Shown here: piece after piece, positions 24,807-34,033 of the stretch
Numbering within the stretch: position 1 is the first letter of the stretch
How the letters are laid out: each line of letters opens with the position of its first letter
Assembly (NCBI GenBank): GCA_903910385.1
Contig: CAIVZM010000051.1
Span: forward strand, 1-64,000
Source of the DNA: an uncultured Armatimonadota bacterium
Lineage (GTDB): Bacteria > Armatimonadota > Armatimonadia > Armatimonadales > Armatimonadaceae
DNA: 64,000 nt
Direction: 5' to 3'
Position numbers and translations under genes: made by a program
Notes under the pieces: generated by a model
Database searches by the model: none
Told to the model about the DNA's origin: nothing
What the model saw: only the letters and a program-made list of their open reading frames with translations

Positions 24807-27560
24807 ATGAGTGACGACAGCGTTATTATTGAAAAGACCGAAGAAAGCGGGCGTTACCCGTTTCAGGCAATTGAGCGCAAGTGGCAGACTCGCTGGGAAG
24901 CGTCCCAGGTCTATCGCACCGAAGAAGGCGGCGATAAACCCAAGTCCTATGTGCTGACCATGTTCCCCTACCCGTCCGGGTCGGGGCTACACGTAGGGCA
25001 TTGCAAGAATTATGTGCCGGGCGATGTCGTAGCGCGTTTCCGCAAAATGCAGGGATTCAATGTCCTGCACCCGATGGGCTGGGACGCTTTTGGCTTGCCC
25101 GCCGAGCAGGATGCGATCAAGCGCGGCGTCAATCCTCGTTCCGTCGTTCCCCAGTTGGCAGCGGAATACAAGCGGCAGATGAGCGTCCTCGGTCTTTCCT
25201 ATGACTGGACGCGCGAAATCAACACCACCGACCCCGCATACTACAAGTGGAATCAGTGGGCGTTCCTGTTGCTGTATAAAATGGGGCTTGCCTACCGCAA
25301 GAGCGCTCCGGTCAACTGGTGTATCAATGAATCTTCGGTGCTGGCGAATGAAGAAGTGGTTGACGGCAAGTGCTGGCGTTGCGATGGACCGGTCATCAAA
25401 AAAGACCTACCACAATGGAACGTGAAGACAACCGCCTACGCCGACAAACTGTTAGAGGGACTGGATAAGATTAACTGGCCGGAAGGCATAAAAACCCAAC
25501 AGCGCGACTGGATTGGGCGCAGCGAAGGCGCTGAAGTAGATTTCGAGACACCCATTGAGGGCGAAAAAATTACCGTCTTCACCACGCGCCCCGATACCCT
25601 CTGGGGCGCGACCTTTCTGGTGTTAGCCCCAGAACACCCGCTGGTAGACGATTTGATTGGATTAGGTACGTGGGAGCAAAACGAGGCGGTACGGGCGTAT
25701 CGAGACGCGGCGGCGAAAGCCTCCGAGATGGATAGGACGGCGGAAGGGCGCGAAAAAACAGGCGTCTTCACGTATTCTTACGCCACGAACCCCGTCAACG
25801 GCGACCAGATTCCGATTTGGATTGCCGATTACGTCCTCATGGGCTACGGTACGGGCGCGATTATGGCGGTGCCCGCGCATGACCAACGCGATTTTGAATT
25901 CGCCCGGAAATTTTGCCTGCCGATTGTTCTCGTTTACTCGGACGATGAAACGCAGACAGAGGACGATTTGACTGCCGCCTTGCCGACGGGTGGGACGTTC
26001 CGCGCCGCGTTTGATACGCCGTTCACCGGAGAGCCCAACAGCAAGGAAACGGTCAAAAAAGTTATCCGATGGATGGAAACGTATGTCCAATCGGATGACC
26101 CGGACAACTATTATCCGCTGTCCGGCTTTGGACGGGGGCGTATCGTCTATCGCCTGCGCGACTGGTTGCTATCGCGGCAACGGTACTGGGGGACGCCGAT
26201 TCCGATGATTCACTGCCCGAAGTGCGGGATTGTCCCCGTGCCGGAAAGCGATCTTCCCGTCGTCCTGCCCGATGTAGAGAACTACAAGCCGACAGCGGAC
26301 GGGCGCTCGCCGCTCGCCGCAATCGAATCGTTCGTCAAGGTCAAATGTCCCGAATGCGGCGACGACGCCGAACGGGAAACGGACACAATGGCGGGGACGG
26401 TGGACTCAGCATGGTATTTCCTGCGTTACACGTCCCCGCACAACGCCAGCGCCGCCTGGGATCGCGCCGCCGCCGATTACTGGATGCCGGTGGATATGTA
26501 TCTGGGCGGACGCGAACACGCGGTCAGCCACCTGCTCTACTGCCGCTTTTTCCAGCACGTTTTCCACGACGCCGAACTCATTGACGCCGATGAGCCTGCC
26601 TCCACCCTGCGTAATCAGGGGATGCTGAACTCCCTTACCCCGGTAGATGCAGACTCCGACCCCCGCGATAAAAAGCCCATCAAGCCTGATGAACTGGTCG
26701 GTTTCGACAGGGATTCCTGGATTTCCCGATTCCAGTCGGGCGGTGTTTTCCCGGCGGAGCGCATCATGCGCGATGTGGAAACCGGCGGCGGAAAAACGGA
26801 ACCGGTGAACATCGAGTTCCAGTGGCTGAAGATGTCCAAGTCAAAGGGCAACGCGACGACCCCGGACGAAATGGCGGAAGCCTACGGGGCGGACGCCCTG
26901 CGGATGTACGTGCTGTTCGAAGCGCCATTCGAGGATTCCATTCAGTGGAGCGAGGAACGCATGACCGGGACGTTCCGCTTCCTGAATCGCGTTTTCGATA
27001 TCGTGACGCAAATTTGCCCTGCCTACGATCCCGCCTATTCCAAACGCCTTCAAGTTACGGACTTAGCGGAAGAACGCGCCCTGCGCCGTAAAACGCACCA
27101 GACCATCGCAAAAATTGCGGAAGATATAGCCGAATTGCGCTTCAATACAGCGGTTTCCGCCCTGATGATTCACACGGACGCCCTGCGTCGGTTCGTCGCC
27201 GCGCACGGCTCGAATTCACCCGCCGCGCACGAGGCCGCCGCCACTCTAGTCAAATTGCTGGCTCCGTTCGCGCCCCATATCGCCGATGAACTCTGGGAGC
27301 GATTGGGACACAAGGACGAATTCCTGTTCCGCACCGATTGGCCGATTGCCGATGGCGCCGTCGCCGCTGAAGAGGAAATCACTCTTGTCGTTCAGGTAAA
27401 CGGTAAACTGCGCGACCGCATCACGCTTCCCGCTACCGCAGATGCCACCGCCTGTGAAGAAGCCGCTCTGCGTTCCGCCAAAGTCATGGAGGAACTTAAC
27501 GGTCGTTCCCCGAAAAAGGTTATCGTCATTCCAGGCAAGCTGGTGAATATCGTCGTGTAA
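24807..27560 (+). CDS. leuS: Leucyl-tRNA synthetase
   Basis: 917 residues, a class I synthetase. The HIGH-type site is HVGHCKNY near residue 60 and the KMSKS site is LKMSKSKGN near 674. The CP1 editing domain carries TTRPDTLWGATF, and two zinc-type CxxC pairs (HCPKCG and VKCPECG) flank the region before the catalytic core resumes. The C-terminus KVIVIPGKLVNIVV is the usual LeuRS tail. About 50-60 residues longer than the E. coli enzyme, chiefly in the region around residues 600-665 that precedes KMSKS. It charges tRNA-Leu and edits misactivated amino acids. A ComEA-like gene follows after 27 bp. Confidence 0.97.
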   Translation: MSDDSVIIEKTEESGRYPFQAIERKWQTRWEASQVYRTEEGGDKPKSYVLTMFPYPSGSGLHVGHCKNYVPGDVVARFRKMQGFNVLHPMGWDAFGLPAEQDAIKRGVNPRSVVPQLAAEYKRQMSVLGLSYDWTREINTTDPAYYKWNQWAFLLLYKMGLAYRKSAPVNWCINESSVLANEEVVDGKCWRCDGPVIKKDLPQWNVKTTAYADKLLEGLDKINWPEGIKTQQRDWIGRSEGAEVDFETPIEGEKITVFTTRPDTLWGATFLVLAPEHPLVDDLIGLGTWEQNEAVRAYRDAAAKASEMDRTAEGREKTGVFTYSYATNPVNGDQIPIWIADYVLMGYGTGAIMAVPAHDQRDFEFARKFCLPIVLVYSDDETQTEDDLTAALPTGGTFRAAFDTPFTGEPNSKETVKKVIRWMETYVQSDDPDNYYPLSGFGRGRIVYRLRDWLLSRQRYWGTPIPMIHCPKCGIVPVPESDLPVVLPDVENYKPTADGRSPLAAIESFVKVKCPECGDDAERETDTMAGTVDSAWYFLRYTSPHNASAAWDRAAADYWMPVDMYLGGREHAVSHLLYCRFFQHVFHDAELIDADEPASTLRNQGMLNSLTPVDADSDPRDKKPIKPDELVGFDRDSWISRFQSGGVFPAERIMRDVETGGGKTEPVNIEFQWLKMSKSKGNATTPDEMAEAYGADALRMYVLFEAPFEDSIQWSEERMTGTFRFLNRVFDIVTQICPAYDPAYSKRLQVTDLAEERALRRKTHQTIAKIAEDIAELRFNTAVSALMIHTDALRRFVAAHGSNSPAAHEAAATLVKLLAPFAPHIADELWERLGHKDEFLFRTDWPIADGAVAAEEEITLVVQVNGKLRDRITLPATADATACEEAALRSAKVMEELNGRSPKKVIVIPGKLVNIVV

Positions 27561-27587
27561 TCGCTTATTTTGGATCAAGGGGAAGCG

Positions 27588-28421
27588 ATGAATCTGGAAA
27601 ACCGAGGTTGGGTAGGCTTCGGGAGCATTATCGCAGTAACGCTCATGGTGGTTGTCGGGGGTTCGTTTTTCCTCCGAAACGGGGTAAGTTCAGACCTGAA
27701 AATCGATGCTCCTCTGGCAGTGGTAGCGACTCCGGGCGCAAAGACAGCGATAACTTTCCCGGCAGGCGATGCTCAAACGCCTCCTGTCTCCGGGACAATG
27801 CCAACGCCATTACCGACGCCGACCATATTTATGGTTCATGTGGCGGGGCAGGTAAAAAAGCCCGGGGTCTATTCCCTGAAACCCGGAGATAGAGTTATCA
27901 AGGCGATTGAAGCGGCGGGCGGATTCTTACCCGATGCCGACATCGACTCACTGAACCTTGCGGATTACGTTCGCGACGCCGACAAATGCTTCGTCGGTCG
28001 GAAGCCGACGACGCCTGCGGCAATCACAATGGCAGCCGCCGCCCCCACAGTCGTTGTACACAGCAACCGCTCCCCGTTGAATGACGCCGTTAAAATCCCG
28101 CCCCCTGGACGTGTCCTCGGCAGTAAAGCCTCCGTTAAATCACCTGCCTCCCATAGCGCAGAGGAAACCAGCCCGGAAGCGCATCCCGCGGCATCGCATC
28201 CCGCCAAACTCAAGAATCCCGGCGATGGCATAATCAATCTGAACACGGCGGATCTGGCGGAATTGCAACGTCTTCCCGGCGTCGGCCCATCGACTGCCGA
28301 AAAGATTCTGGAAAAACGCAAGGAAATCGGCTCCTTCGCCGACATCTCCCAGTTGCAAGATGTGAAAGGCATTGGGCCGAAAAAGTTCGCCAAAATGGAG
28401 CCGTTCCTCCGAGTGAAATAA
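27588..28421 (+). CDS. ComEA-like membrane protein: SLBB and helix-hairpin-helix domains
   Basis: 277 residues. One N-terminal transmembrane helix (GSIIAVTLMVVVGGSFFL) is followed by a Pro/Thr-rich linker, an SLBB domain (FMVHVAGQVKKPGVYSLKPG, then AIEAAGGFLPDAD), a Pro/Ala/Ser-rich spacer of about 90 residues, and a C-terminal HhH pair (GIINLNTADLAELQRLPGVG and LQDVKGIGPKKFAKM). This is the ComEA layout, a DNA-binding receptor for natural transformation, although no other competence gene is in the window. Start ATG 27588 has AAGGGGAA 3-6 nt upstream; a TTG at 27570 is in frame but lacks a ribosome site. Confidence 0.85.
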   Translation: MNLENRGWVGFGSIIAVTLMVVVGGSFFLRNGVSSDLKIDAPLAVVATPGAKTAITFPAGDAQTPPVSGTMPTPLPTPTIFMVHVAGQVKKPGVYSLKPGDRVIKAIEAAGGFLPDADIDSLNLADYVRDADKCFVGRKPTTPAAITMAAAAPTVVVHSNRSPLNDAVKIPPPGRVLGSKASVKSPASHSAEETSPEAHPAASHPAKLKNPGDGIINLNTADLAELQRLPGVGPSTAEKILEKRKEIGSFADISQLQDVKGIGPKKFAKMEPFLRVK

Positions 28422-28495
28422 TCCACGCGCTTGAGCATTTGGGGGAACTGGAACGATATGGAAAGGGACGGCGGTTTGCGCCGTTGCTATACCGT

Positions 28496-29500
28496 ATGAA
28501 AAATCAAGCCCAATTCGTCCGACCAAGACGACGACGCACTACGCAGCAGACCTCCCGATCCGGACGTACCGGTCTCGTCATGGCTCCTGACCCGACGGAC
28601 GCCCCGCTGCCGTTTCGCTGGAATATCGCGGAAGAACGGCGACTCGGTAGCCTGCTTGCGGGGGAACGTGCGGCATCCTCCGCAGACATTAATATTACCG
28701 GGCGGCTCCTGGCTTGCTGTGTACGGACGCTGGCGCTGGCGGGTAATTCCGATCTCGTGTTTATCGGGCGTTCGCCGGAAAGTCTGTTTGACCTCCTGTC
28801 AGGGCTGTTGTCCGTTACTTCGTGGCGGGCGCGCCTGACGCTTCTGCACTTCTCTTCGGGTCACATAGATGAGTTGAAGAAATATCGCGGAGGCGGTCCG
28901 GCTCTGGACGCCCTTCGCGCCTACTTTGATGCGCTTCATCTTTCCCCGTCGAAATTAGCGGTGCGCGAACGGCCCGTCGCTCTGATTGACCTGATTTGCA
29001 GTGGGAATACCCTTCATCAGTTCCTGCTTCTCTTACGCGATTGGGCGAAAGAGGAAGGCGCGGACTGGCCCGCTGTGCGGCGGAAAATCCGCGTCGTGGG
29101 CATTGTTCGGGACGGCGAAGACCGTGCGGTTCCCCGATGGCGACGACGATTCCAGCCCTATTCCTGGCGTAGTCAGAACCCCTGGCTTTCCGAAGGCGAA
29201 CTTCTGGAAATCAGAGCGCTTCATGAAGTCGCCATCAAGGGCGACCTCTGGGAATATCTGGGCGATGTTCAGGACAAGACGACGCTCTCTTACGGCCCCG
29301 ATTCCTGGGGAGCCTCGGAATACGAACGCCCCTACCATTCAGAAACGACGCTTCGCGCGCTTCGATTCGCCCGTTATCTCTTCGAGGCAGGACGCAGACC
29401 TGCGACGCGACAATCGTTTGTCGCCCTGCTTGCCCAGGAGCCCGCTTTTCGTCAGGAATGGTTACGCCGCCTCGCATACGAGATTCGCTCTGGCGGATAG
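28496..29500 (+). CDS. Uncharacterised phosphoribosyltransferase-like protein
   Basis: 334 residues from ATG 28496; ATG 28580 (beginning MAPDPTDAPLPFRWN) and TTG 28439 are alternatives and none has a clear ribosome site. I do not know a named family. NSDLVFIGRSPESLFDLLSGLL and especially VALIDLICSGNTLHQFL resemble the strand-loop-helix of a type I phosphoribosyltransferase PRPP loop (D-x-x-x-S/T-G-x-T). A long insert separates them and the C-terminal third is basic and Trp-rich (RWRRRFQPYSWRSQNPWL). No signal peptide. It lies after comEA by 74 bp, with no obvious partner. Confidence 0.6.
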   Translation: MKNQAQFVRPRRRRTTQQTSRSGRTGLVMAPDPTDAPLPFRWNIAEERRLGSLLAGERAASSADINITGRLLACCVRTLALAGNSDLVFIGRSPESLFDLLSGLLSVTSWRARLTLLHFSSGHIDELKKYRGGGPALDALRAYFDALHLSPSKLAVRERPVALIDLICSGNTLHQFLLLLRDWAKEEGADWPAVRRKIRVVGIVRDGEDRAVPRWRRRFQPYSWRSQNPWLSEGELLEIRALHEVAIKGDLWEYLGDVQDKTTLSYGPDSWGASEYERPYHSETTLRALRFARYLFEAGRRPATRQSFVALLAQEPAFRQEWLRRLAYEIRSGG

Positions 29501-29710
29501 CAAGAATGAGATGGAAGTGTGGTTTTGGCGCTCTTTCCATGGCAGTAAATATAGTGTTAATCATGTTCATCAAGAATCTCTCGCGGTCTTCCGACAACCT
29601 GATACCAACGATATATATGCCTTTTCCCCTTGTGAGCCGTATTCAGATGCACTAAATCAGACGGAACCGTTGTAGAATGGCCACCTGTTCTGCGAGAGGA
29701 GATTTCATGC

Positions 29711-29725
29711 TACAATGGAAACGTT
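29711..29725 (+). promoter_or_regulatory. Candidate -10 box and LacI-like half-palindrome before the MDR gene
   Basis: TACAAT (29711-29716) is followed directly by GGAAACGTT (29717-29725), the same nine bases seen in the lacI-GH44 interval at 6705. A LacI-family protein bound here would block transcription start. The MDR start codon is 36 nt downstream with AAGGAG before it. Confidence 0.35.
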
Positions 29726-29752
29726 ATCTTTCACGCATATAAGGAGCGTTCG

Positions 29753-30808
29753 ATGCCGCAACGGATTGTCACTGTGGACGGGAAAAGTTATCGTTTCGCG
29801 GAGTATGATCTGCCGCCGCTGGGCGCAAACGAAGCGCGAATCCGTGTCGAATTCGCCGCGCCCAAACATGGCACGGAAGGCCATGTCCTTTCCGGGAGCG
29901 CTTTCAATCGTAAGCGCTGGGATGGCGAGCTTCGACTGTTCGTCCCTCTGACGGAAGAGGAAAAGGCGAAGAACGAAGAGGCGGCGGCGAACCCGCAGGA
30001 GCGAGGCGTCGGTAACACCATCGTGGGAACGATCACAGAAATCGGGACGGATGTCACACGATGGAAAGTAGGTGACCGGGTCTTCGGATACGGGCAGATT
30101 CGGGAAGTCTCGACACTGGCGGAAGATAATCTCTGGTCGGCTGATGGTCTTTCGCCTGAGAATGCTGTCTGTGTGGATCCCGCGCACGTCGCCTTTGTCG
30201 CGGTGCGGGATGGCAATATTCGTATTGGCGACGATGTAGCGATTTTTGGGCTTGGCGCCATCGGGCTTTTAGCCGTGCAGTGCGCCAGAGTCAGTGGCGC
30301 ACGGCGCATTTTCGCCGTAGACCCGGTGGCTACCCGACGCGATATCGTAGCGCATTTCGGCGGAATTCCCCTGGATCCCCTCGCCTGCGATGTCGCTCTG
30401 GAAATCAAACGGGCGACGGAGAACAAGGGAGTGGATGTCTCGGTCGAAACATCGGGAAATGGTCGCGCCTTCAATGATGCGATTCGATGCATTCGCCAGT
30501 GCGGCGTCATCGTCCATGTACCCTGGGGACCGAAAGACGCCACCCCACTCCATTTCGACGAAGAATTTCATCTGAATCGCCCCACGATTATCGGCAGTCA
30601 GGCAGTCTGGAATAATGCCGACCGATCTCACCCGCTCTGGAATCAGGAACGCGCCCTTCATACTGTCGCTAACCTGTTCCGCGAGGGCAAATTATCCGGT
30701 GAGGGCGTTGTCTCTCCCCTTGTCTCCTTCGCCGACTCGCTGGACGCGCTTGCCCTGATGACAACGGCGCCTGATAAAGCGGTCAAGGTAGGCGTCATAT
30801 TCCCCTGA
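29753..30808 (+). CDS. MDR-superfamily (zinc alcohol dehydrogenase-like) oxidoreductase
   Basis: 351 residues. The GroES-like N-terminal half holds GNTIVGTITEIGTDVTRWKVGDRVFGYG; the Rossmann half holds VAIFGLGAIGLLAVQCARVSGARRIFAVD, with a terminal Asp that favours NAD. The catalytic zinc ligands usual in this family (a Cys near residue 38 and a GHE motif) are absent and the structural four-Cys lobe is missing, so it may be a zinc-free dehydrogenase or use other ligands. Substrate unknown; sugar or polyol dehydrogenases are the closest in style. ATG 29753 follows AAGGAG at ideal spacing. It is flanked by gaps of about 250 and 500 bp, so it is probably a single-gene unit. Confidence 0.82.
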   Translation: MPQRIVTVDGKSYRFAEYDLPPLGANEARIRVEFAAPKHGTEGHVLSGSAFNRKRWDGELRLFVPLTEEEKAKNEEAAANPQERGVGNTIVGTITEIGTDVTRWKVGDRVFGYGQIREVSTLAEDNLWSADGLSPENAVCVDPAHVAFVAVRDGNIRIGDDVAIFGLGAIGLLAVQCARVSGARRIFAVDPVATRRDIVAHFGGIPLDPLACDVALEIKRATENKGVDVSVETSGNGRAFNDAIRCIRQCGVIVHVPWGPKDATPLHFDEEFHLNRPTIIGSQAVWNNADRSHPLWNQERALHTVANLFREGKLSGEGVVSPLVSFADSLDALALMTTAPDKAVKVGVIFP

Positions 30809-31314
30809 AGGCAACTTATCTGTTATTCCGTCCTGAGGTAGGAAACCTCTCAATCAGAATGTTTTCTATCTCAGGCGCATGTTTGATAGAATCCGCAGAC
30901 TACGTCCATGTATATCCCTTGTATTAACCTTTCGCCTTCGTCCGAATGGAGATAGCGTTCTCATTTCCAGTTCTTTCTTGTTACCCCCAGATTCCGACAA
31001 TTATCGGGAACCTCTGACAACTGTAATGCGAATAGTATTCAGAGCAGACAAATACCGGTTGCGAAAACGCCATATTTATTATCGGATTCTTCTTTGTAAC
31101 ACCTTATTTCGAGCGCCATTAAAACTTAAATTATTATATTAAAAAGATCAATATACTGTATTTCAGTGTTGTTTTAACGGGTCGCTTGTGGTAAAACTGG
31201 TTGTCTCAAAAATCTCCTCGTGGGCGCGAACCTTGCCTTTTCTCTCTTTGAAGGCTTGAGTCTGGTGATTGCGCTTTGAAAGATTGACGTTCGGGGGATC
31301 ACGAACAGTTTTTC
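30809..31314. other. AT-rich intergenic gap, no gene recognised
   Basis: 506 bp between the MDR gene and the Wzt-like gene. The first part has a small inverted repeat GAGGT-aggaa-ACCTC near 30835. The middle, about 31080-31165, is strikingly AT-rich against the rest of the window. An 87-codon frame at 30879-31142 has no recognisable protein character. The last 40 bp before ATG 31315 include TTGACG and GGGGGA but no convincing promoter spacing. It marks the left edge of a glycan gene group. Confidence 0.6.
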
Positions 31315-32550
31315 ATGCTCTCAAATACTGCCCTCTCTTTACAGGCCCTTTCCAAGAGCTACACCATCCGACATAATTCGGCAAACGCTACCCTGGGCGA
31401 AGCGCTCATGTCACGTTTGCGACGCCCCATCGCGCCCTCTTCATCCTCAGAAACATTCTGGGCGGTGCGTAATGTTTCCGCCGAAATCCAGTGTGGCGAA
31501 GTGGTAGGTATTGTCGGGAAAAATGGGGCTGGTAAAAGCACCCTTCTTAAACTTCTGTCTCGTATTACGGAACCGACCTCTGGACAGGCGATTCTACGCG
31601 GACGCGTCGGCAGTCTTTTGGAAGTCGGAACCGGCTTCCATCCGGAGTTGACCGGGCGTGAAAATATCTATCTAAATGGCGCCATTCTGGGAATGTCGCG
31701 TCAGGAAATTACCCGTCACTTCGATGCCATTGTCGCCTTCGCGGAAACGGAAAAGTTTCTTGACACTCCGGTCAAACGATATAGCTCTGGAATGTATGTT
31801 CGACTTGCATTCGCTGTTGCGGCGTATTTGAACCCGGAAATTCTCATTGTTGATGAAGTGCTGGCAGTCGGCGACAGTGATTTCCAGAAGCGTTGTCTGG
31901 GGCGGATGCACGATGTCGCCCAGTCCGGAAGAACCGTGCTTTTCGTCAGCCATAACATGGCGGCAGTCCGCGCTTTGTGTAATCGGGTTCTGTTGATGCA
32001 ACGTGGCGAACTGATCATGGACGACACTGTCGAAAAGTGCCTTGCCGCTTATGGAGCCAGCGATGTTTCCGGTGACGGCAGTCAGTGGAACCGACCCGAT
32101 GATAAAGTGATTCATGGTATCGGGCTTCTCGGCGCTTCGTGCCGCCTGTGCGGGGAACAGCCGGAATATACGCTTGAAGTCACAATGCAAATCGATAGCA
32201 CAGGCAAGCACCGCCCCGCATGGATTGCAATAGACGCTTTAAGCGCTGCCGGAATCCCTGTTTTTCAATCGTTACCAACATTTCAGGGGTTTATGGAATC
32301 GGAAAGCGGACAACAAACCGCACAATTCAAAATGGAACTCCCACCAATGATTCCCGGCATTTACCGGCTTTCCATTTATGTGCTGAGCCACTATACAGAG
32401 ATTCTCGATTCCGCGCCGGAGTGCGTCTCTTTTGAAATTCTCGATTCACCAACGCCGGGACGCACGTTCCCTCATACGCCTGACCATGGGTTTATCGTAC
32501 CTAAAACGATCCTTTCCCATTATCGGGGGCCGAACCGGGATTTAACCTGA
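31315..32550 (+). CDS. Wzt-like ABC transporter ATPase for polysaccharide export
   Basis: 411 residues. The nucleotide-binding domain has Walker A GKNGAGKST, a YSSGMYVRLAFA signature in place of LSGGQ, and Walker B EILIVDEVLAVGD followed by the SHNM switch. FWAVRNVSAEIQCGEVVGIVG and LLEVGTGFHPELTGREN are hallmarks of the O-antigen/teichoic-acid export subfamily. The last about 150 residues form the extra C-terminal domain that in Wzt binds the terminal modification of the glycan. No Wzm-type permease gene is within the window, so the partner must be elsewhere or the export route differs. Methyltransferases, which can add terminal methyl caps, follow directly. Confidence 0.88.
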   Translation: MLSNTALSLQALSKSYTIRHNSANATLGEALMSRLRRPIAPSSSSETFWAVRNVSAEIQCGEVVGIVGKNGAGKSTLLKLLSRITEPTSGQAILRGRVGSLLEVGTGFHPELTGRENIYLNGAILGMSRQEITRHFDAIVAFAETEKFLDTPVKRYSSGMYVRLAFAVAAYLNPEILIVDEVLAVGDSDFQKRCLGRMHDVAQSGRTVLFVSHNMAAVRALCNRVLLMQRGELIMDDTVEKCLAAYGASDVSGDGSQWNRPDDKVIHGIGLLGASCRLCGEQPEYTLEVTMQIDSTGKHRPAWIAIDALSAAGIPVFQSLPTFQGFMESESGQQTAQFKMELPPMIPGIYRLSIYVLSHYTEILDSAPECVSFEILDSPTPGRTFPHTPDHGFIVPKTILSHYRGPNRDLT

Positions 32551-32593
32551 CACTGCGCTCGTTGCCTATTTATGCTGATTGACTGAGGAAAGA

Positions 32594-33286
32594 ATGACTG
32601 CACTGAATATGTTGAGCAAGGCACGGCGACAGGTTGCATCTACTGTCCGGCAGGGCAAATTCGCCAGAATATACGAACGTTATCAGGATTACACGATGAT
32701 CACTCATGACAATTACCTGAAAAACCTTGCTCTGGCGCTTCAATTCAAGCATGTTTCAGGTGCGATTGTCGAATGTGGCGTGTGGCGCGGAGGCATGATT
32801 GCTGGTATCGCACAGGTGGCTGGACCAGAACGCTCCTACTATCTTTTCGATAGTTTCGAGGGCTTGCCTGATGCAAAGGAGATTGATGGCCCGGCCGCAC
32901 AACGCTGGCAGGCGGACAAAGATTCCCCTCACTATTACGATAACTGTACAGCGGATGAATCCTTCGCCCGGCAGGCGATGGAAAAGGCGGGCGTAACGCA
33001 GGCGCACTTTATCAAAGGATACTTCGATCAAACATTAGCGACCGTCGAGATACCGGAACCTATCGCACTTCTACGTCTCGACGGCGACTGGTACGACTCC
33101 ACGATGGTGTGTTTGAAGAGTCTTTATCGGCGAGTGGTTCCCGGAGGGGGAATTATTATCGACGATTATTACACCTGGGATGGATGCACACGCGCCGTCC
33201 ACGATTTTCTTTCCCAAGAAGGCATCCCTGACCGGGTTCGTCAGTTCGACAACAGTATCTGCTATCTGATTCGAGGCGAGGAGTAA
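32594..33286 (+). CDS. TylF/MycF-type O-methyltransferase
   Basis: 230 residues. The SAM-binding core reads GAIVECGVWRGGMIAGIAQ, then YLFDSFEGLPD, and the metal-coordinating stretch is LLRLDGDWYDSTMVCLKSLY with PGGGIIIDDYYTW. These are typical of the metal-dependent TylF/MycF family, which methylates sugar hydroxyls in macrolides and surface glycans. It lies between a Wzt-like ATPase and a GT2 glycosyltransferase, so a sugar in the exported polysaccharide is the likely target. Start ATG 32594 has GAGGAAAG 4-5 nt upstream; a TTG at 32579 is also in frame. The next gene starts 6 bp after the stop. Confidence 0.87.
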   Translation: MTALNMLSKARRQVASTVRQGKFARIYERYQDYTMITHDNYLKNLALALQFKHVSGAIVECGVWRGGMIAGIAQVAGPERSYYLFDSFEGLPDAKEIDGPAAQRWQADKDSPHYYDNCTADESFARQAMEKAGVTQAHFIKGYFDQTLATVEIPEPIALLRLDGDWYDSTMVCLKSLYRRVVPGGGIIIDDYYTWDGCTRAVHDFLSQEGIPDRVRQFDNSICYLIRGEE

Positions 33287-33291
33287 CCCGG

Positions 33292-34032
33292 ATGAGCGTT
33301 CCAGAAACTCCCACCTTTGAATTTACGCATCTGACGGAGCAGTCATATGCGGCGGCGCAATCTATCGTTCCTCTGGTCATAGATATTCTCGGGCCGCTCG
33401 ATTCCGTCGTCGATCTGGGCGGCGGGGCGGGAGGTTGGCTCCGCGTTTTCCAAGAAAGCGGCGTCCGAAACATCCGCCTTTTCGATCACCCCGGCGTTCA
33501 ATCGTCTGATTTGTTGATATCTCCTGACTTTTTCACCCCTTGCGATTTGAGCGTGGAGACTCCCGCTCCCGTCGTCTGCAATCTTGTAATGACCGTAGAG
33601 TGCCTTGAACATTTGCCCGAAAGCCGCGCAGATGCTATGGTCGATTTTTTGGTAAAGTCTTCCGATTTCGTCCTCTTCTCAGCGGCGATACCACTACAGG
33701 GCGGGCATAAGCATATTAATGAGCAACCCTCCTGTTACTGGCGAGACAAATTTGCGGATCATGGTTATGCGTCACTGGATATTATTCGCCCAAGGATTAT
33801 CTTCAACAAAAATATTCCCTGGTGGCTCCGGCAAAACCTACGGTTGTACGTCCGACGCTCTGCCATAGATCAGATTCCGGCGGCGAAGCGTGAACCGTTC
33901 CTGCCGGATGATATGGATATTGTCTCGGAACAGGTTTTGACTATGAGACCGCCCGAGTTAACGCTCCGACAGTTGTTTTCAAAAATACCGGCTGCGCTTG
34001 CAGAAGCGATCCGCTACCGATGGGGACGATAA
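33292..34032 (+). CDS. Class I SAM-dependent methyltransferase
   Basis: 246 residues. SVVDLGGGAGGWLRVFQESG is the glycine-rich SAM-binding motif I, IRLFDHPG is the acidic end of strand 2, and VVCNLVMTVECLEHLPESRA is motif IV/V of the UbiE-like group. A segment after residue 180 (WWLRQNLRLYVRRSAIDQI) is specific and may bind the acceptor. It is placed 6 bp after the TylF-type gene and 2 bp before the GT2 gene, so all three are translated from one message. Likely target: a glycan or its lipid-linked precursor. Confidence 0.82.
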   Translation: MSVPETPTFEFTHLTEQSYAAAQSIVPLVIDILGPLDSVVDLGGGAGGWLRVFQESGVRNIRLFDHPGVQSSDLLISPDFFTPCDLSVETPAPVVCNLVMTVECLEHLPESRADAMVDFLVKSSDFVLFSAAIPLQGGHKHINEQPSCYWRDKFADHGYASLDIIRPRIIFNKNIPWWLRQNLRLYVRRSAIDQIPAAKREPFLPDDMDIVSEQVLTMRPPELTLRQLFSKIPAALAEAIRYRWGR

Positions 34033-34033
34033 T

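Noticed and set aside
29001-29675. 224-codon plus-strand frame reaching past 29500
   Set aside because: It overlaps the phosphoribosyltransferase-like gene in another frame and yields an Arg/Ser/Pro-rich product with no motif.
30879-31142. Possible small gene of 87 codons in the gap before the Wzt-like gene
   Set aside because: The product is Arg/Leu-rich without domain features, the region is AT-rich, and no ribosome site precedes it.
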